DNA from: an uncultured Sulfolobales archaeon
Lineage (GTDB): Archaea; Thermoproteota; Thermoprotei_A; Sulfolobales; NBVN01
DNA: 47,011 nt
Assembly: GCA_938083005.1 (NCBI GenBank)
Contig: CALKCU010000057.1
Coordinates: 1 to 47,011, forward strand
Direction: 5' to 3'
Shown here: piece after piece, positions 10,204 to 20,332 of the stretch
Layout of the letters: each line of letters begins with the position of its first letter
Numbering within the stretch: the first letter of the stretch is position 1
Program-made: the position numbers and the translations under genes
The notes under the pieces: model-generated
The model's input: only the letters and a program-made list of their open reading frames with translations
Database searches by the model: none
Told to the model about the DNA's origin: nothing

Positions 10204-10248
10204 TTTGCTAATTTAACCGGGCCCGAACCCCTGTCTCGGGCGCTCCCG

Positions 10249-11274
10249 GTGCGGGTTTACGTATCGGCTCCGGGCAAGGTCACTCTCTTCGGCGAGCACG
10301 CTGTTGTATACGGCCAGCCCGCCATCGTGGCCTCCATAGACAAAAGGGTACACGTCTACGCGGAGCCCAGGTCGGACAACGCGGTTACCATAGAAGCCCG
10401 CGATCTCAGAGTACCCGGCGTGAGAGTTACGTATAGGGAGGGCGAAGTGACCGTCGAGACCGATTACGGTCTGGTGCTGCCGGCGATCTCGTACCTCAAT
10501 AAGGCGGTCGAGATAACCTCCAAGTACCTAGGCAGTAGGCACGGCGTAAGGCTGGTGGTCCAGTCCGAGATGCCCGTGGGGGCCGGGCTGGGGACGTCCG
10601 CGGCCGTAGCGGTAGCCACCGTAGCCGCCTATGCTTACAGCGGCGGCTACGAGCTCTCCAAGGACGAGATAGCCGGGCTGGGCTGGGAGGTCGAGAGGGC
10701 CGTCCAGGGGATCGCGTCGCCCATGGACACCTCGATAGTTACCTACGGGGGGTTCATGAAGATAAGGTACAGCGGTGAGAGAATCGAGAGGGAGAGTCTA
10801 GGAGTCAGTGCTAGCCTACCGATAGTCCTAGCGTACGTTGAGAGGGAGTTCAGGACCAAGGACATGGTGCAGATGGTTAGAGAGAGGGTATCCAAGTACC
10901 CCCAGCTCTACGGCAGGATAATCGAGATGATAGGGGAGGTGGTTAGGGCGGCGGAGAGAGCCCTGCTGAGCTACGACCTAGGGGAGCTGGGGCTGCTGAT
11001 GAACTTGAACCACGGTCTTCTCGACGCCCTGGGCGTGTCCACTAGGAAGCTGAACGAGGTGGTGTACGCGGCCAGGAGCTCCGGAGCTCTGGGAGCGAAG
11101 CTCACCGGCGCCGGTGGGGGCGGGTGCGTCATAGCCCTGAGCCTCCTCGAGAAGATCCACGTGGTCGAGGAGGTCATGAGGTTCCTGTGCGGGTTTACTA
11201 TGAGAACTTCCCTCGGGACTGAGGGGGTGAGGGTGGAGGCAGGAAAAAACTTGGGGAGGACCGCACTTACGTAG
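10249..11274 (+). CDS. mvk: Mevalonate kinase (GHMP family)
   Basis: GTG start; APGKVTLFGEHAVVYGQPAI, MPVGAGLGTSAAVAVAT, KLTGAGGGGCVIAL. Confidence 0.95.
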   Translation: MRVYVSAPGKVTLFGEHAVVYGQPAIVASIDKRVHVYAEPRSDNAVTIEARDLRVPGVRVTYREGEVTVETDYGLVLPAISYLNKAVEITSKYLGSRHGVRLVVQSEMPVGAGLGTSAAVAVATVAAYAYSGGYELSKDEIAGLGWEVERAVQGIASPMDTSIVTYGGFMKIRYSGERIERESLGVSASLPIVLAYVEREFRTKDMVQMVRERVSKYPQLYGRIIEMIGEVVRAAERALLSYDLGELGLLMNLNHGLLDALGVSTRKLNEVVYAARSSGALGAKLTGAGGGGCVIALSLLEKIHVVEEVMRFLCGFTMRTSLGTEGVRVEAGKNLGRTALT

Positions 11275-11611
11275 ACGACCTATCCACGTAGTTCCTCGTA
11301 TACCTGAGGGGCTTTAGCTTCTCCACTATAAAGTCGTACGCCAGCTCGGGCCTGCTCTTCTCACCGCACGTGTAGACGTCCACAATACCGTAGGAATACC
11401 CTCTGTACACGTGCACCGCGATGTGGGATTCCTCCACGAGTACTATTGCTCCGTAGACCGTAGGCTTCTCGTAAGTCAGGGCCTCGACTACGTTCATGTT
11501 GGCGATGCTAGCCGCCCTCAACAGGACGTCTCTCAACTCCTCCGGGGAGCGCTCCTCAAACCCGTATATCTCCCCGAATACGTGCTTACCCACTACCCTG
11601 CTCTCTTCCAT
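11267..11611 (-). CDS. S-adenosylmethionine decarboxylase-family proenzyme (AdoMetDC or arginine decarboxylase variant)
   Basis: 114 aa; LVEESHIAVHVYRGYSYGIVDVYTCG contains the E-S autoprocessing site, conserved His and Cys; converges on mvk with an 8-nt overlap. Confidence 0.88.
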   Translation of the reverse strand: MEESRVVGKHVFGEIYGFEERSPEELRDVLLRAASIANMNVVEALTYEKPTVYGAIVLVEESHIAVHVYRGYSYGIVDVYTCGEKSRPELAYDFIVEKLKPLRYTRNYVDRSST

Positions 11612-11797
11612 TCTGCTTTTGTCCTCAAGTTTCTGCTCAGCAGAGCAGACTTATGGGCTCTCTTAGTACCGTGTAATGCTAAAACGCGACGAAGTCCCTA
11701 ACGATTAGTTAGTCGTGCCGCGAGGTAAGCGCTAAGGAAAGAGTGTTTTAAAGCTTCGCTACCCAGTGCTGCCGAGAACGCGAGCTCTCATAGCAGC

Positions 11798-12856
11798 CTA
11801 TCCTCCCCCTTCCCTTACTAGCTCGCGCGCGTCCACTGGGTACCTGAGTATAGCAACCATACCGCCGAACGCCTTGACCTTGCTGAATACCGGGGTCTCC
11901 TCCGGTACTATCCTGACGTCACCCCCTCTAGACTCTACCTTCTCCATCACCTCACCAACCAACTCCCGCTGCTCACCGTAGAGCATGTCCTCGCTGACCA
12001 GAAGCTTCGATACAGCCCCCAGATCGGAGAGGGCCCTTATGACCTCGGGTCCGTAAGCGACCCTATCGCTCCCCGCGGATAGCAACCTCATGAACTCCTC
12101 GAAGACCTCCTCGGTGGCGAGGACGTTATGCGTCCGGAGAACGCTCTTGAGCGAGTCTCTTCTCATCAGTTCGCCGATCCCAGGTCTCCCCCCGCTACTG
12201 ACCGAGTCCCTGTAGACAGGCCTCCCGAGCCTCCTGCTGAGGATGTCTGCCACGTAGTCCTTGAGAAAGGCTGGAGAAGCCACCAGAACCACGTCCGGCT
12301 TCTCCAGTTCCACGGCACTGGCTATGATCTCCGATACGAGCTCCGCGAGCTCCTCAACCGTGGGACCCCCGTCCCTCAGTCCCGGGAGGCTCCTCTCGGC
12401 GACGTACTTGACCCCCTGCTCCAGGAGGACGGCTACGGCGACCTCGTCGAAGTCGAAAGCAGCGAGGAGGACCCTCGCTCTCCTCTCCGAAGCCCTTCTC
12501 AGCCTGCCGATCTGCTCCCGAGTCCACCTGGGCTTGATTACAGCTACCTCAGACCCTACGTCGATGCTCAGCGTGTGATAGGACCCCCTCAGCCCGTACT
12601 CCTCGGGTCCCTCCACTATCCTCCCGAGTATCCTCAGCCTGCCGCTAAACGGTTGAAAATACACGCTCTCGACCCTGACCGCCAGGACCATGGGTAACCT
12701 CCTCTTGCCCTCACCGTCGACCTTAACGTCGCGCAGAGTCCTCGCTACGACTATATCATCCTTAGCTACCACGTTCTTCAGCACCCATAGATCGTCCTCG
12801 CACTCCACCCGGACCTCGATCACGCCGTGCCTGAGGTCCTCTCTAACGATCTTCAA
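11798..12856 (-). CDS. pelA: Pelota / Dom34 mRNA surveillance protein
   Basis: 352 aa; MKIVREDLRHGVIEVRVECEDDLWVLKNVVAKDDIV...GRIVEGPEEYGLRGSYHTLSID...VLLASPAF-type central domain. Confidence 0.95.
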   Translation of the reverse strand: MKIVREDLRHGVIEVRVECEDDLWVLKNVVAKDDIVVARTLRDVKVDGEGKRRLPMVLAVRVESVYFQPFSGRLRILGRIVEGPEEYGLRGSYHTLSIDVGSEVAVIKPRWTREQIGRLRRASERRARVLLAAFDFDEVAVAVLLEQGVKYVAERSLPGLRDGGPTVEELAELVSEIIASAVELEKPDVVLVASPAFLKDYVADILSRRLGRPVYRDSVSSGGRPGIGELMRRDSLKSVLRTHNVLATEEVFEEFMRLLSAGSDRVAYGPEVIRALSDLGAVSKLLVSEDMLYGEQRELVGEVMEKVESRGGDVRIVPEETPVFSKVKAFGGMVAILRYPVDARELVREGGG

Positions 12857-12880
12857 CTAGCCCACCCCCCTTCCCGTCGC

Positions 12881-13378
12881 CTACACTCCGTAGAGGCTCT
12901 TCAAGCCTGAGATTCTCAGGTGCAGAGCGTTGAAGACTCCTATCACCGCTAGGTAGAGAAACAGGTCGACCACGTACCAGTCGTCCTCTCCAGCGATACC
13001 CACTATAGAGAAGAAGGTCCAGCTAAGCCTCAGTGGAGAGTATGGTGGGGGGACGCCGAGCACGTGAGCGACGTAGCGGGTCAAGAAGATCATAGTGAGG
13101 ACGCCGGCCCACACCGTAAGTAGGTTCACCCACATCAGACCCCTGACGCTCTTGTAGAGACTGTCGTACCTAGCCTTGATCGCCCTCCACTTCTTCTGCT
13201 TGCTCGGCGAAGTCTCCCGGAGCCTGAGAGCCACGTACTCTAGCTCCCGGAGCACTCTGTCGAGCCTGACCCTCCTTATGTAGGCTCTGACGAGAAAGGT
13301 CACCGGTAGGAGGCAGAGCATCGGTAGGGCTATATGCACTGCCAGGCTGAGCAGGGTCAGCACTATTCCGCTCCCCAT
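12881..13378 (-). CDS. EMC3/TMCO1 (DUF106) family membrane protein
   Basis: 165 aa with TM segments, KQKKWRAIKARYDSLYKSVRGLMWVNLLTVW; next to adk and secY as in many archaeal spc-type operons. Confidence 0.85.
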   Translation of the reverse strand: MGSGIVLTLLSLAVHIALPMLCLLPVTFLVRAYIRRVRLDRVLRELEYVALRLRETSPSKQKKWRAIKARYDSLYKSVRGLMWVNLLTVWAGVLTMIFLTRYVAHVLGVPPPYSPLRLSWTFFSIVGIAGEDDWYVVDLFLYLAVIGVFNALHLRISGLKSLYGV

Positions 13379-13379
13379 G

Positions 13380-13979
13380 CTATATCCTCTCTACCACCTC
13401 GACTAGCTCCTCGGCAGCTTTCTCAGCGAGCCCCTCTCTATTGAGTATGAACCTGAGGACGGCTCCCGAGATGACGGCGCTCGCAATAGCGTAGTAGCGG
13501 TTAAGCCGGAGCATCTCCTCCACCCTCTCTCTAAGGGAGAGGTCCGCTCTGTACCTGCTCGCATCTCTCAGCTGCCGGGACACCACCTCATCGGGCTCGG
13601 CCTCGAGGACTACTATAGCATTAGGTCTGAGCTCCTCCACTACGGCCAGGGGGAGACCCGGCCAGTACCCAAGGCTGGTTCTGACCACCGCGTGCGTGTC
13701 CACGATTCCCACCACGCGGTCTCCCGAAACGCTCTCCAGGTCGGAGCGGATGGATCTGGCGGCGGTTCTCTGGGCCTCCAGCTGGACGCTCAGGCTCAAC
13801 GTCCTGATGTGGTCCCGGGTCTCGACCAAGCCCGCCTTCTTGAGGTAGTCGAACATGTAGTCACCGAAGTTCACGAGCTTTACCGCGTACCCCCTCTCCA
13901 GCAGCTTCCTGGAGGCTATAGAGAGGACCGTGCTCTTACCCACTCCGGGGACCCCAACTACAACCACGACCTTCAGCAA
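13380..13979 (-). CDS. adkA: Archaeal-type adenylate kinase
   Basis: P-loop VVVGVPGVGKSTVLSIA; VNFGDYMFDYLKKAGLVETRDHIRTLSLSVQLEAQRTAARSI. Confidence 0.94.
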   Translation of the reverse strand: MLKVVVVVGVPGVGKSTVLSIASRKLLERGYAVKLVNFGDYMFDYLKKAGLVETRDHIRTLSLSVQLEAQRTAARSIRSDLESVSGDRVVGIVDTHAVVRTSLGYWPGLPLAVVEELRPNAIVVLEAEPDEVVSRQLRDASRYRADLSLRERVEEMLRLNRYYAIASAVISGAVLRFILNREGLAEKAAEELVEVVERI

Positions 13980-13981
13980 GC

Positions 13982-15397
13982 CTACTCACCTACCAGCCTC
14001 CTTAGCATCGGGTACATCTCGAGGGCCCGCTCGTACGTCAGCGCGGTGTAGATCTGCTGGAGTATCCCGGCGGCCAGCAGCAGACCTATCCCCCCGCCGA
14101 ACACGCTGAACACGTCCGCCACGAAGGCCAGCAAGGCCACTATGATGGAGCTGAGGACGGCCAGCGGGTATACGTACTTGGCTAGCACCGATTCGAGCAC
14201 CTTCGGGTTAGACCTCATTCCCGGTATGCTTATACCGGACTTCACCAGGTTCTCCGCCTGGCTCGCCGGGCTCAGACCCCCGACCTCCACCCACATCAGT
14301 CCGAAGAGCACGGCGAGCCCGGTGAGTATGGCCGCGTAGACCGTCGACCTGACCGGGTCGTAGATCAAGTCGAAGAGCCCTCTGGGAGGACTCAGGTAGA
14401 CAAGGGCGCTGTCGAGACCGCTAGCCAGCCACCGAAGCTGGGGCAGGTAGGCCTCTACCATGTTTCTTATTAAGAGTATATTGGAGACGAGTATACCCGC
14501 GAGCAGAACCGGTATGTTGGACACGTAGAGGAAGTTGAGCGGGATCCTGCCCCTTATGCCCGGGGCCCTCTGGATCGTCACGGGGACGTTCACCTTCATG
14601 CCCTGAAGGTATACTATGATCAGCAGTAGCATGAACGTCGACGCCATGCCGACGAGAGACGGTAGCATAGCTGTCTGACCACCAGCCAGGTAGCCCGGCA
14701 CGTATCCGTAGATTAGCCTATCGGGACTTATCCCCTCACCCATGAGCCCGTCTACGATGTAGGGGACCACGCCGTACCGGTAGCTTCTAACGGATCCGTC
14801 CAGAAGGCGCACCTCCACGCTGACTGGAGCGAAGATATCCCAGACTATCGTCCTAGCGACTCCGGCGAGTATGAAGAGGCTCACTCCCGAGCCTATCCCG
14901 TACCCCTTCTGTATCGCCTCGTCGAGCATGAGCAGTATCAGGGCCCCGATGAAGAACTGGAGAGCGATAGAGGTTGTCACGAAAGCGTTCTGCCGGTAGG
15001 CCAGCGCGAAGCCCGCGGCCTCTACCGCGGCTATTAGGAGCGCGAGCCCCTTCTCAGCTTGGGTAAACAGCTTCCGGTCCTCGGGCTTCGTCAGGTCTAG
15101 CTCTATTAGCTTGCCACCGACCAGGACCTGGATTATGAGCCCCGCTGTCACTATGGGTCCTATGCCGAGCTGGGCCAGGGTCCCGGTGGTAGCCGCGAAG
15201 ACCACCAGCATCACGGCCGGGAGCTGGGGCCCGGCGCCGGGCGCCCGGGGGTAGACGGTTACAGAAGCCATGGCGTAGTACACTACCACGGCCGCTAGGG
15301 TGAACAGCAGCCTGTATTTCAGGTCTGGCCTTCTAGGAGGTTTGGGAGTCGATGGTACTATCTCGCCCAGCCGAGCGAGGAAGCTTAGAGCGCCCAT
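13982..15397 (-). CDS. secY: Preprotein translocase subunit SecY
   Basis: 471 aa, ~10 TM segments; RIPLNFLYVSNIPVLLAGILVSN; spc-type location. Confidence 0.96.
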   Translation of the reverse strand: MGALSFLARLGEIVPSTPKPPRRPDLKYRLLFTLAAVVVYYAMASVTVYPRAPGAGPQLPAVMLVVFAATTGTLAQLGIGPIVTAGLIIQVLVGGKLIELDLTKPEDRKLFTQAEKGLALLIAAVEAAGFALAYRQNAFVTTSIALQFFIGALILLMLDEAIQKGYGIGSGVSLFILAGVARTIVWDIFAPVSVEVRLLDGSVRSYRYGVVPYIVDGLMGEGISPDRLIYGYVPGYLAGGQTAMLPSLVGMASTFMLLLIIVYLQGMKVNVPVTIQRAPGIRGRIPLNFLYVSNIPVLLAGILVSNILLIRNMVEAYLPQLRWLASGLDSALVYLSPPRGLFDLIYDPVRSTVYAAILTGLAVLFGLMWVEVGGLSPASQAENLVKSGISIPGMRSNPKVLESVLAKYVYPLAVLSSIIVALLAFVADVFSVFGGGIGLLLAAGILQQIYTALTYERALEMYPMLRRLVGE

Positions 15398-15445
15398 TCA
15401 AGACGCACCATCTTCGCTCCTTGCCTGAGACTCAGTAATCTAGCG

Positions 15446-15453
15446 GCTTAAAA
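15446..15453 (-). promoter_or_regulatory. Candidate TATA box for secY
   Basis: CTTTTAAG on minus strand in the 187-nt uL15-secY gap, ~50 nt upstream of the secY start. Confidence 0.35.
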
Positions 15454-15584
15454 GCTCTCCGATGATGAAGCGGAGACCTAATAGGCTCTTTCCCGCTCAG
15501 AAGCCACCGGACAGCGTACGGAGAATCTCTCGCCGGACCGGGGGTCCCGATCTCCCGGCAGGGCTACGACTACCCGACAACAGC

Positions 15585-16031
15585 CTACCGCTCGAGTAGA
15601 ACGACCTCTCCACCGGCCTCTCTGATCTTCTCCATCGCCTCCTTCGTAGCTTTGTAGGTCACTACCTTGAGCTTTAGATCCACCTTCCCGCGTCCGAGTA
15701 GCTTGTTATACCCGAGCGATGTTAGGTCTAGGACGTAGAGCTCTCCCTCCCTCTCTATCCCGCCCCTGGACTCCAGGTACTTCACCATCTCGCTTAGCTC
15801 GCCTACGTTGACGGTCCTGTACTGCTCCCTAAGCTTGACGGGGTAGGTGAAGCCCCGCCTTCCGTACCAGTCCGGGAAGTACTTGAGGACCCAGGACCAC
15901 TTATGCTTGTGCATGCCAGCGGCCCCTCTACCACCCCTGCTACCACTCTTCCTGTGCTGTCCGATGCTACCGTAACCGTGGGTCCTTATGCCTCGCATCG
16001 ACCTGCTCTTCTTCCTCCTCCTCACCACCAT
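15585..16031 (-). CDS. rpl15: Ribosomal protein uL15
   Basis: RRRKKSRSMRGIRTHGYGSIGQHRKSGSRGGRGAAGMHKHKWSW. Confidence 0.96.
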   Translation of the reverse strand: MVVRRRKKSRSMRGIRTHGYGSIGQHRKSGSRGGRGAAGMHKHKWSWVLKYFPDWYGRRGFTYPVKLREQYRTVNVGELSEMVKYLESRGGIEREGELYVLDLTSLGYNKLLGRGKVDLKLKVVTYKATKEAMEKIREAGGEVVLLER

Positions 16032-16043
16032 GCCGGAGCACCG

Positions 16044-16517
16044 CTAGACGAGCTTTAGCAGGAGCCTATTTATCTCTCGCCCCCTGTATCCGAGCTCGCC
16101 GCCAGATCCGTAGGGCTTCTTAGTACTTCCCTTGAACCCGCCGCGCGGCGGATGGAGCCTGAACACGGGCTTCACGTAGTCCTCGTAGTGGTGCCACAGT
16201 ATCTTCCCCTCGAGCAGGGAGTCCACGAGCTCGTCGATGCTCCCCAGACCGAAGATCTTCTTCACGTCATCATCAGTTATGGGCTTGTTCCCGAGCAGCC
16301 TGCCCCTCTTGGAGATGAGCAACCTGAGGGTCGCTCTATCGATCTCGCCCCACGTGATCCAGTCCTTGGCTACCTCGAGCATCCCATCGATGCTTGGAGA
16401 CTTCGGATAGATCACGGCGTGGAAGGGCTTAACTAGTCTCAGCAGGCGTAGCGCGCGCTCGACGTCCGGGGGGACGTCAACAGTGCCCCTCACCCTCACG
16501 ATAGCGTAAAGCACCAC
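16044..16517 (-). CDS. rpl30: Ribosomal protein uL30
   Basis: MVLYAIVRVRGTVDVPPDVERALRLLRLVKPFHAVI; order uL15-uL30-uS5. Confidence 0.95.
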   Translation of the reverse strand: MVLYAIVRVRGTVDVPPDVERALRLLRLVKPFHAVIYPKSPSIDGMLEVAKDWITWGEIDRATLRLLISKRGRLLGNKPITDDDVKKIFGLGSIDELVDSLLEGKILWHHYEDYVKPVFRLHPPRGGFKGSTKKPYGSGGELGYRGREINRLLLKLV

Positions 16518-16520
16518 GGC

Positions 16521-17159
16521 TTAAGCACCCCTCTGCCAGTCGGTGGGGGACACGAACCCGTACGTCTTCCTGAGCGCGTCGTAGGCGGCCAGTGCGAAGT
16601 TTATTGAGGTCCTGGTCTCGCCCCTGGTCCAGGTCCACGCGTCCCTTATCCCGGCGTACCTGAGGACCACCTTGGCCACGTCTCCGGCCACTAAGCCCGT
16701 GCCCTTGGGGGCTGGCTTGAGGGCTATCCTGACGCTCCCGGACTTCCCGCTTACGGTAAACGGGACGCTGTGAGGCTCCCTACACGAACACTCCCAGCTC
16801 CCGCAGCCCCTTCTCACCGGGACTATGCTCAGCTTCGCCTCCCTAACGGCCTTCTCTATAGCCTGCCTGAGCTGTCTGGCCTTGCCCAAGCCCACTCCGA
16901 CGTAGCCGTTGAAGTTCCCCACCACCACCATAACCCGGAACCTGGAGACCTCTCCGGCGTCGGTCTGCTTCTGGACCAGCGATATGTCTATTATCTCGTG
17001 CTTTAGGTCGGGCAGGAGGTAGTCGACGATCTCAGGCTCCTGTATGAGCCAGTTGTTATCGAACACCTCCCTGATGCTCACCACCTTGCCCTCCTTAACC
17101 ATCATCCCGAGCTTCGTTCTCGGGACCCAGGACTCCAAGCTCGAGCTCGCTTCCGACAC
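16521..17159 (-). CDS. rps5: Ribosomal protein uS5
   Basis: [42 protein letters not shown]...[23 protein letters not shown]. Confidence 0.96.
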   Translation of the reverse strand: MSEASSSLESWVPRTKLGMMVKEGKVVSIREVFDNNWLIQEPEIVDYLLPDLKHEIIDISLVQKQTDAGEVSRFRVMVVVGNFNGYVGVGLGKARQLRQAIEKAVREAKLSIVPVRRGCGSWECSCREPHSVPFTVSGKSGSVRIALKPAPKGTGLVAGDVAKVVLRYAGIRDAWTWTRGETRTSINFALAAYDALRKTYGFVSPTDWQRGA

Positions 17160-17776
17160 TACTCACCACCGGTTGAGGCGCTGCTTGTGAAGGTCTTTAC
17201 GATTTTCTCCTTAACTTCGTCGAAGTGTTCCGGCAGCTTGCGGGGGTCTAGCCCCCTCTCGAAGTACCTCGAGAAGAGTCTTCTCAGCTTCTCCTCGCTC
17301 TCCGCTGCCAGCATCGAGGCGTAGCTAGCTATGTGCTCTCCCCTTATCCTGCTCTCTGGGGGGAGCACTTCCTCGGACGCCGGGACCTCGACTCCTGCGT
17401 CCCTCAGTCCCTTTATGGCAGCGAACACGCAACACTCATTGACAGGCCTGTGCAACCCGATATCTGGAACGGCCTTCGTTATGCCTATCTTCACGGACGT
17501 CAGGCCCGCCACTAGACCGGTCAGATACGCGGCTGGAGTGTTGTCGTAGTCGCCCCTCCAGCCGAACTTGGACAGCGCTCTACTGTGGACGGCTACCCTA
17601 GTTATGTCCCCTCTGGGCGCGAACTCCACTATCTGTACTATAATGTAGCTGTTGGTCTTCCTTACAACGGCCCTTATCCTCTGCCCGGACTTGACCATTC
17701 TGTACCTCTTGTAGTAGTTGGTCTTGCCCTGCCTCCTCCTCTTGAAGGGAACCTTGTAGCTGGGACCCCTAGCCAC
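17159..17776 (-). CDS. rpl18: Ribosomal protein uL18
   Basis: [31 protein letters not shown]...[10 protein letters not shown]. Confidence 0.96.
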   Translation of the reverse strand: MARGPSYKVPFKRRRQGKTNYYKRYRMVKSGQRIRAVVRKTNSYIIVQIVEFAPRGDITRVAVHSRALSKFGWRGDYDNTPAAYLTGLVAGLTSVKIGITKAVPDIGLHRPVNECCVFAAIKGLRDAGVEVPASEEVLPPESRIRGEHIASYASMLAAESEEKLRRLFSRYFERGLDPRKLPEHFDEVKEKIVKTFTSSASTGGE

Positions 17777-17777
17777 G

Positions 17778-18233
17778 CTACCTCACCTGGATGCCCATGG
17801 CGGTCAGGTGCCTCTTGAGGTCTGAGAGGCTCTTAAAGGCTCCTCCCTTGGCCAGCCTATAGAGTCTCCTATAGGTAGCCGTGTCTATTACCTCGCTATT
17901 CCTCAGCCACTTGAGGAACCTCCTAATCTTCCTGACAGTATTCACCCACTTCTCGTGCGGATCCTCTCTAGCCCCCTTGGATCCCCTCCTCCTGCCGGGA
18001 CCCCTTCTACGCCCTCTCTTCCTCTTTTCGTGCCTCTCCTTCCATCTCCCCCTAGAGCTCCTCCCGGCGGGCTCGGCCCATATGGCACCGTCCTTGATCA
18101 ACCTTCTCACCTCCTCTCTCGTCAGCGCGGATTCTATGTCCGCTAGTCTCTCCGGGTCGAACCTTACTCTGTTCTCCCCTACTCCTAGCACCTCTGCTGC
18201 CAGCCTCCTCTGTAGCGACAGATCGGTCATCAC
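17778..18233 (-). CDS. rpl19e: Ribosomal protein eL19
   Basis: [47 protein letters not shown]. Confidence 0.96.
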   Translation of the reverse strand: MMTDLSLQRRLAAEVLGVGENRVRFDPERLADIESALTREEVRRLIKDGAIWAEPAGRSSRGRWKERHEKRKRGRRRGPGRRRGSKGAREDPHEKWVNTVRKIRRFLKWLRNSEVIDTATYRRLYRLAKGGAFKSLSDLKRHLTAMGIQVR

Positions 18234-18673
18234 GCGCCACCCGGGTTAGCTACCCTGAAGCCCATCTCCTGTGCCTTCCTAACTATCTCCAGTCTCTTTC
18301 TTAAGCCTACTGTGGAGCTGACGTAGACTAAGAACCTAGAGGGGTCCAGGCCCTCGAGCTGCTTAGTGCTGCTGACCACGACAGGCCTGAGCCCCGATGG
18401 GTGGAGACCCCTTATGACCACCGGCGTCCCGTAGCCGGCCGACGCCACTGGTGGGTGCCCCTTGAGCTTTAACCTCATCGGGTTATCCTTACCTCTCGGC
18501 TTTCTCCACTTCGGATCGTTCTTAAACTTGGGGAACTTCCACCATTTGTTCCTGTAGAATCGTATTCTCAGCTTCCTCTGGATCAGCTCTCTGGCCTTGT
18601 GCGGGTTCGCTTGGCGGCTCAACCCCACCACCTCAGTCGGCATAGCCCCTCTCGTATATGTAGATGCCGTCAA
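18230..18673 (-). CDS. rpl32e: Ribosomal protein eL32 (start may be the internal ATG at 18643)
   Basis: KWWKFPKFKNDPKWRKPRGKDNPMRLKLKGHPPVASAGYGTP; overlaps uL6 end. Confidence 0.94.
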   Translation of the reverse strand: MTASTYTRGAMPTEVVGLSRQANPHKARELIQRKLRIRFYRNKWWKFPKFKNDPKWRKPRGKDNPMRLKLKGHPPVASAGYGTPVVIRGLHPSGLRPVVVSSTKQLEGLDPSRFLVYVSSTVGLRKRLEIVRKAQEMGFRVANPGGA

Positions 18674-19181
18674 CGAATACCCTCCTGTCGAACTCCTTTA
18701 TCTTGGTTGCCTGCTCTATGTTGGCAGCGGTCTGGGACACGGCCTCCAGGTCGCACCCCTCTACAATAACGTCGGTCTTGGTGACCGTTACCTTAACGTC
18801 ACCGACTATCTTGGCCACTCTAGGCGCTCTCTCACCTAGGAAGTTCTCTATGACTACTCTGTCTCCCTCCGTTCTGACGCTCACGGGGAAGTGGGAATAG
18901 ACTATCTTGAGCTTGTACCTGTAGCCCCTCGTGACTCCGTCTATCATGTTCTTTATGTGGGAGGCTATGGCGTAGAACTGAGCCTTGAGCCTTCTATCAG
19001 CGAAGTGCGCCTCGAGGACTATCACTTGCTCCCTCTTGCTCATCAGTACTCCTCTAGCATAGCCAAAGTCTCTCTCGACCACTCCCTTGGGCCCCTTCAC
19101 TCTAAGCCTCCTCCCCTCAAGCTCGACGCTCACGAACTCTGGGATCGGTATCTCCTCCCTTAGTCTGGCGGCGCGGGCCAA
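18633..19181 (-). CDS. rpl6: Ribosomal protein uL6
   Basis: VSVELEGRRLRVKGPKGVVERDFGYARGV...HIKNMIDGVTRGYRYKLKIVYSHFP. Confidence 0.96.
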   Translation of the reverse strand: MARAARLREEIPIPEFVSVELEGRRLRVKGPKGVVERDFGYARGVLMSKREQVIVLEAHFADRRLKAQFYAIASHIKNMIDGVTRGYRYKLKIVYSHFPVSVRTEGDRVVIENFLGERAPRVAKIVGDVKVTVTKTDVIVEGCDLEAVSQTAANIEQATKIKEFDRRVFVDGIYIYERGYAD

Positions 19182-19191
19182 GGCTGGTCCC

Positions 19192-19593
19192 CTAGTAGAC
19201 GTAGGCTATCAGCACTCCGCCTATCCTCCTCCTTATAGCCTCAACGTGCGACATTGCGCCCTGGGGCGTAGAGAGTATCAGTATACCTATGTCGCGAGAT
19301 GGCAAGTACTTCTTCATCCAGTCTGGCGTTCTGAGCAGCTCGACGTACTTCACCGGGTGCCTGGGCTTTATCGCTCCGCACCTGTTTATCCTTCCCAGGA
19401 GCTGGACTTTGAGCTTGCCCCACCTTCCGTCGTCTATGTGCTCGAACTCACCTATGTAACCGTACTTCTGCATCACTCTGAGGACCGACGCTATGAGCTT
19501 TGATGAGGGCGTTATCAAGGCCTCCCTGTTGCCCCTCATCTCGTTGTTGTATATCGTCGCGAGGGCGTTCGCGAGAGGATCTGCGGACACCAC
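19192..19593 (-). CDS. rps8: Ribosomal protein uS8
   Basis: [44 protein letters not shown]. Confidence 0.96.
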   Translation of the reverse strand: MVSADPLANALATIYNNEMRGNREALITPSSKLIASVLRVMQKYGYIGEFEHIDDGRWGKLKVQLLGRINRCGAIKPRHPVKYVELLRTPDWMKKYLPSRDIGILILSTPQGAMSHVEAIRRRIGGVLIAYVY

Positions 19594-19602
19594 GCTCTCA
19601 CC

Positions 19603-19767
19603 CTACATGTATTTCCTGAAGCCCAGCTGCATTGCCACCTCCCTGAAGCACTGCCTGCACAGGTAGAGGCCGTACTTCTGTATCACAGCGTCCCGGCTAC
19701 CGCACCTCCTGCAGACCTGGACCCCCCTCCCGTACTTTCTCACTATGGGCCTACTGTACTTACCCAA
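19603..19767 (-). CDS. rps14: Ribosomal protein uS14 (zinc-binding), not in ORF track
   Basis: Translated by hand from TTG at 19767: [54 protein letters not shown] (54 aa) with CxxC...CxxC; lies between uL5 and uS8. Confidence 0.95.
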   Translation of the reverse strand: MGKYSRPIVRKYGRGVQVCRRCGSRDAVIQKYGLYLCRQCFREVAMQLGFRKYM

Positions 19768-20332
19768 AACCGATCACCTTGACTCCGAGCTTGGTCACGA
19801 AGAATACGGCGGCCTCCTCTCTGCTCACTCTATGCCTCCTAGGTATGGTGGACCTGCACCTCCTCCTCCTCATGACCCTATAGCCAGGCCTCTCTAGCTT
19901 AACGGTAATGTCCATCCCGAATATCCCTATCTCCGGGTCGTACTTAGCCCCGGGGAGCATTATGTGCTCCCTTATACCGAAGGAGACGTTGCCGTAGTCG
20001 TCGAAACTCGAGTACTTGATCCTGCGACCGATAGCCGCCAGAGCTCTCTCCAGGAAGTCCGTGGCTCTAGCCCCGCGCAGTGTGACAACGACTGCTATGG
20101 GCTCCCCCCTCTTTATGTTGAACTCCTTGATAGTCCTCTTCGCTCTCCTAAAGGAGGGTTTCTGACCCGTGAGCTGCTCCAGGAGCCTAGCCGCCTTCTC
20201 CAGCCTCTCACCGGAGCTTCCAACGCCCATGTTGACGACGACCTTGGCTATTCTCGGCTCGAGCATCGGGTTGGAAGACCACCTACCGAGGATGCGGCTG
20301 ACCGGATCCTCGACCTCCTGCCGCACCGTCAC
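19760..20332 (-). CDS. rpl5: Ribosomal protein uL5
   Basis: [67 protein letters not shown]. Confidence 0.96.
   Translation of the reverse strand: MTVRQEVEDPVSRILGRWSSNPMLEPRIAKVVVNMGVGSSGERLEKAARLLEQLTGQKPSFRRAKRTIKEFNIKRGEPIAVVVTLRGARATDFLERALAAIGRRIKYSSFDDYGNVSFGIREHIMLPGAKYDPEIGIFGMDITVKLERPGYRVMRRRRCRSTIPRRHRVSREEAAVFFVTKLGVKVIGFG

Noticed and set aside
15462-15468. Perfect C-box-like ATGATGA in the uL15-secY gap, possible C/D sRNA
   Set aside because: No CTGA D box at suitable spacing on the same strand.
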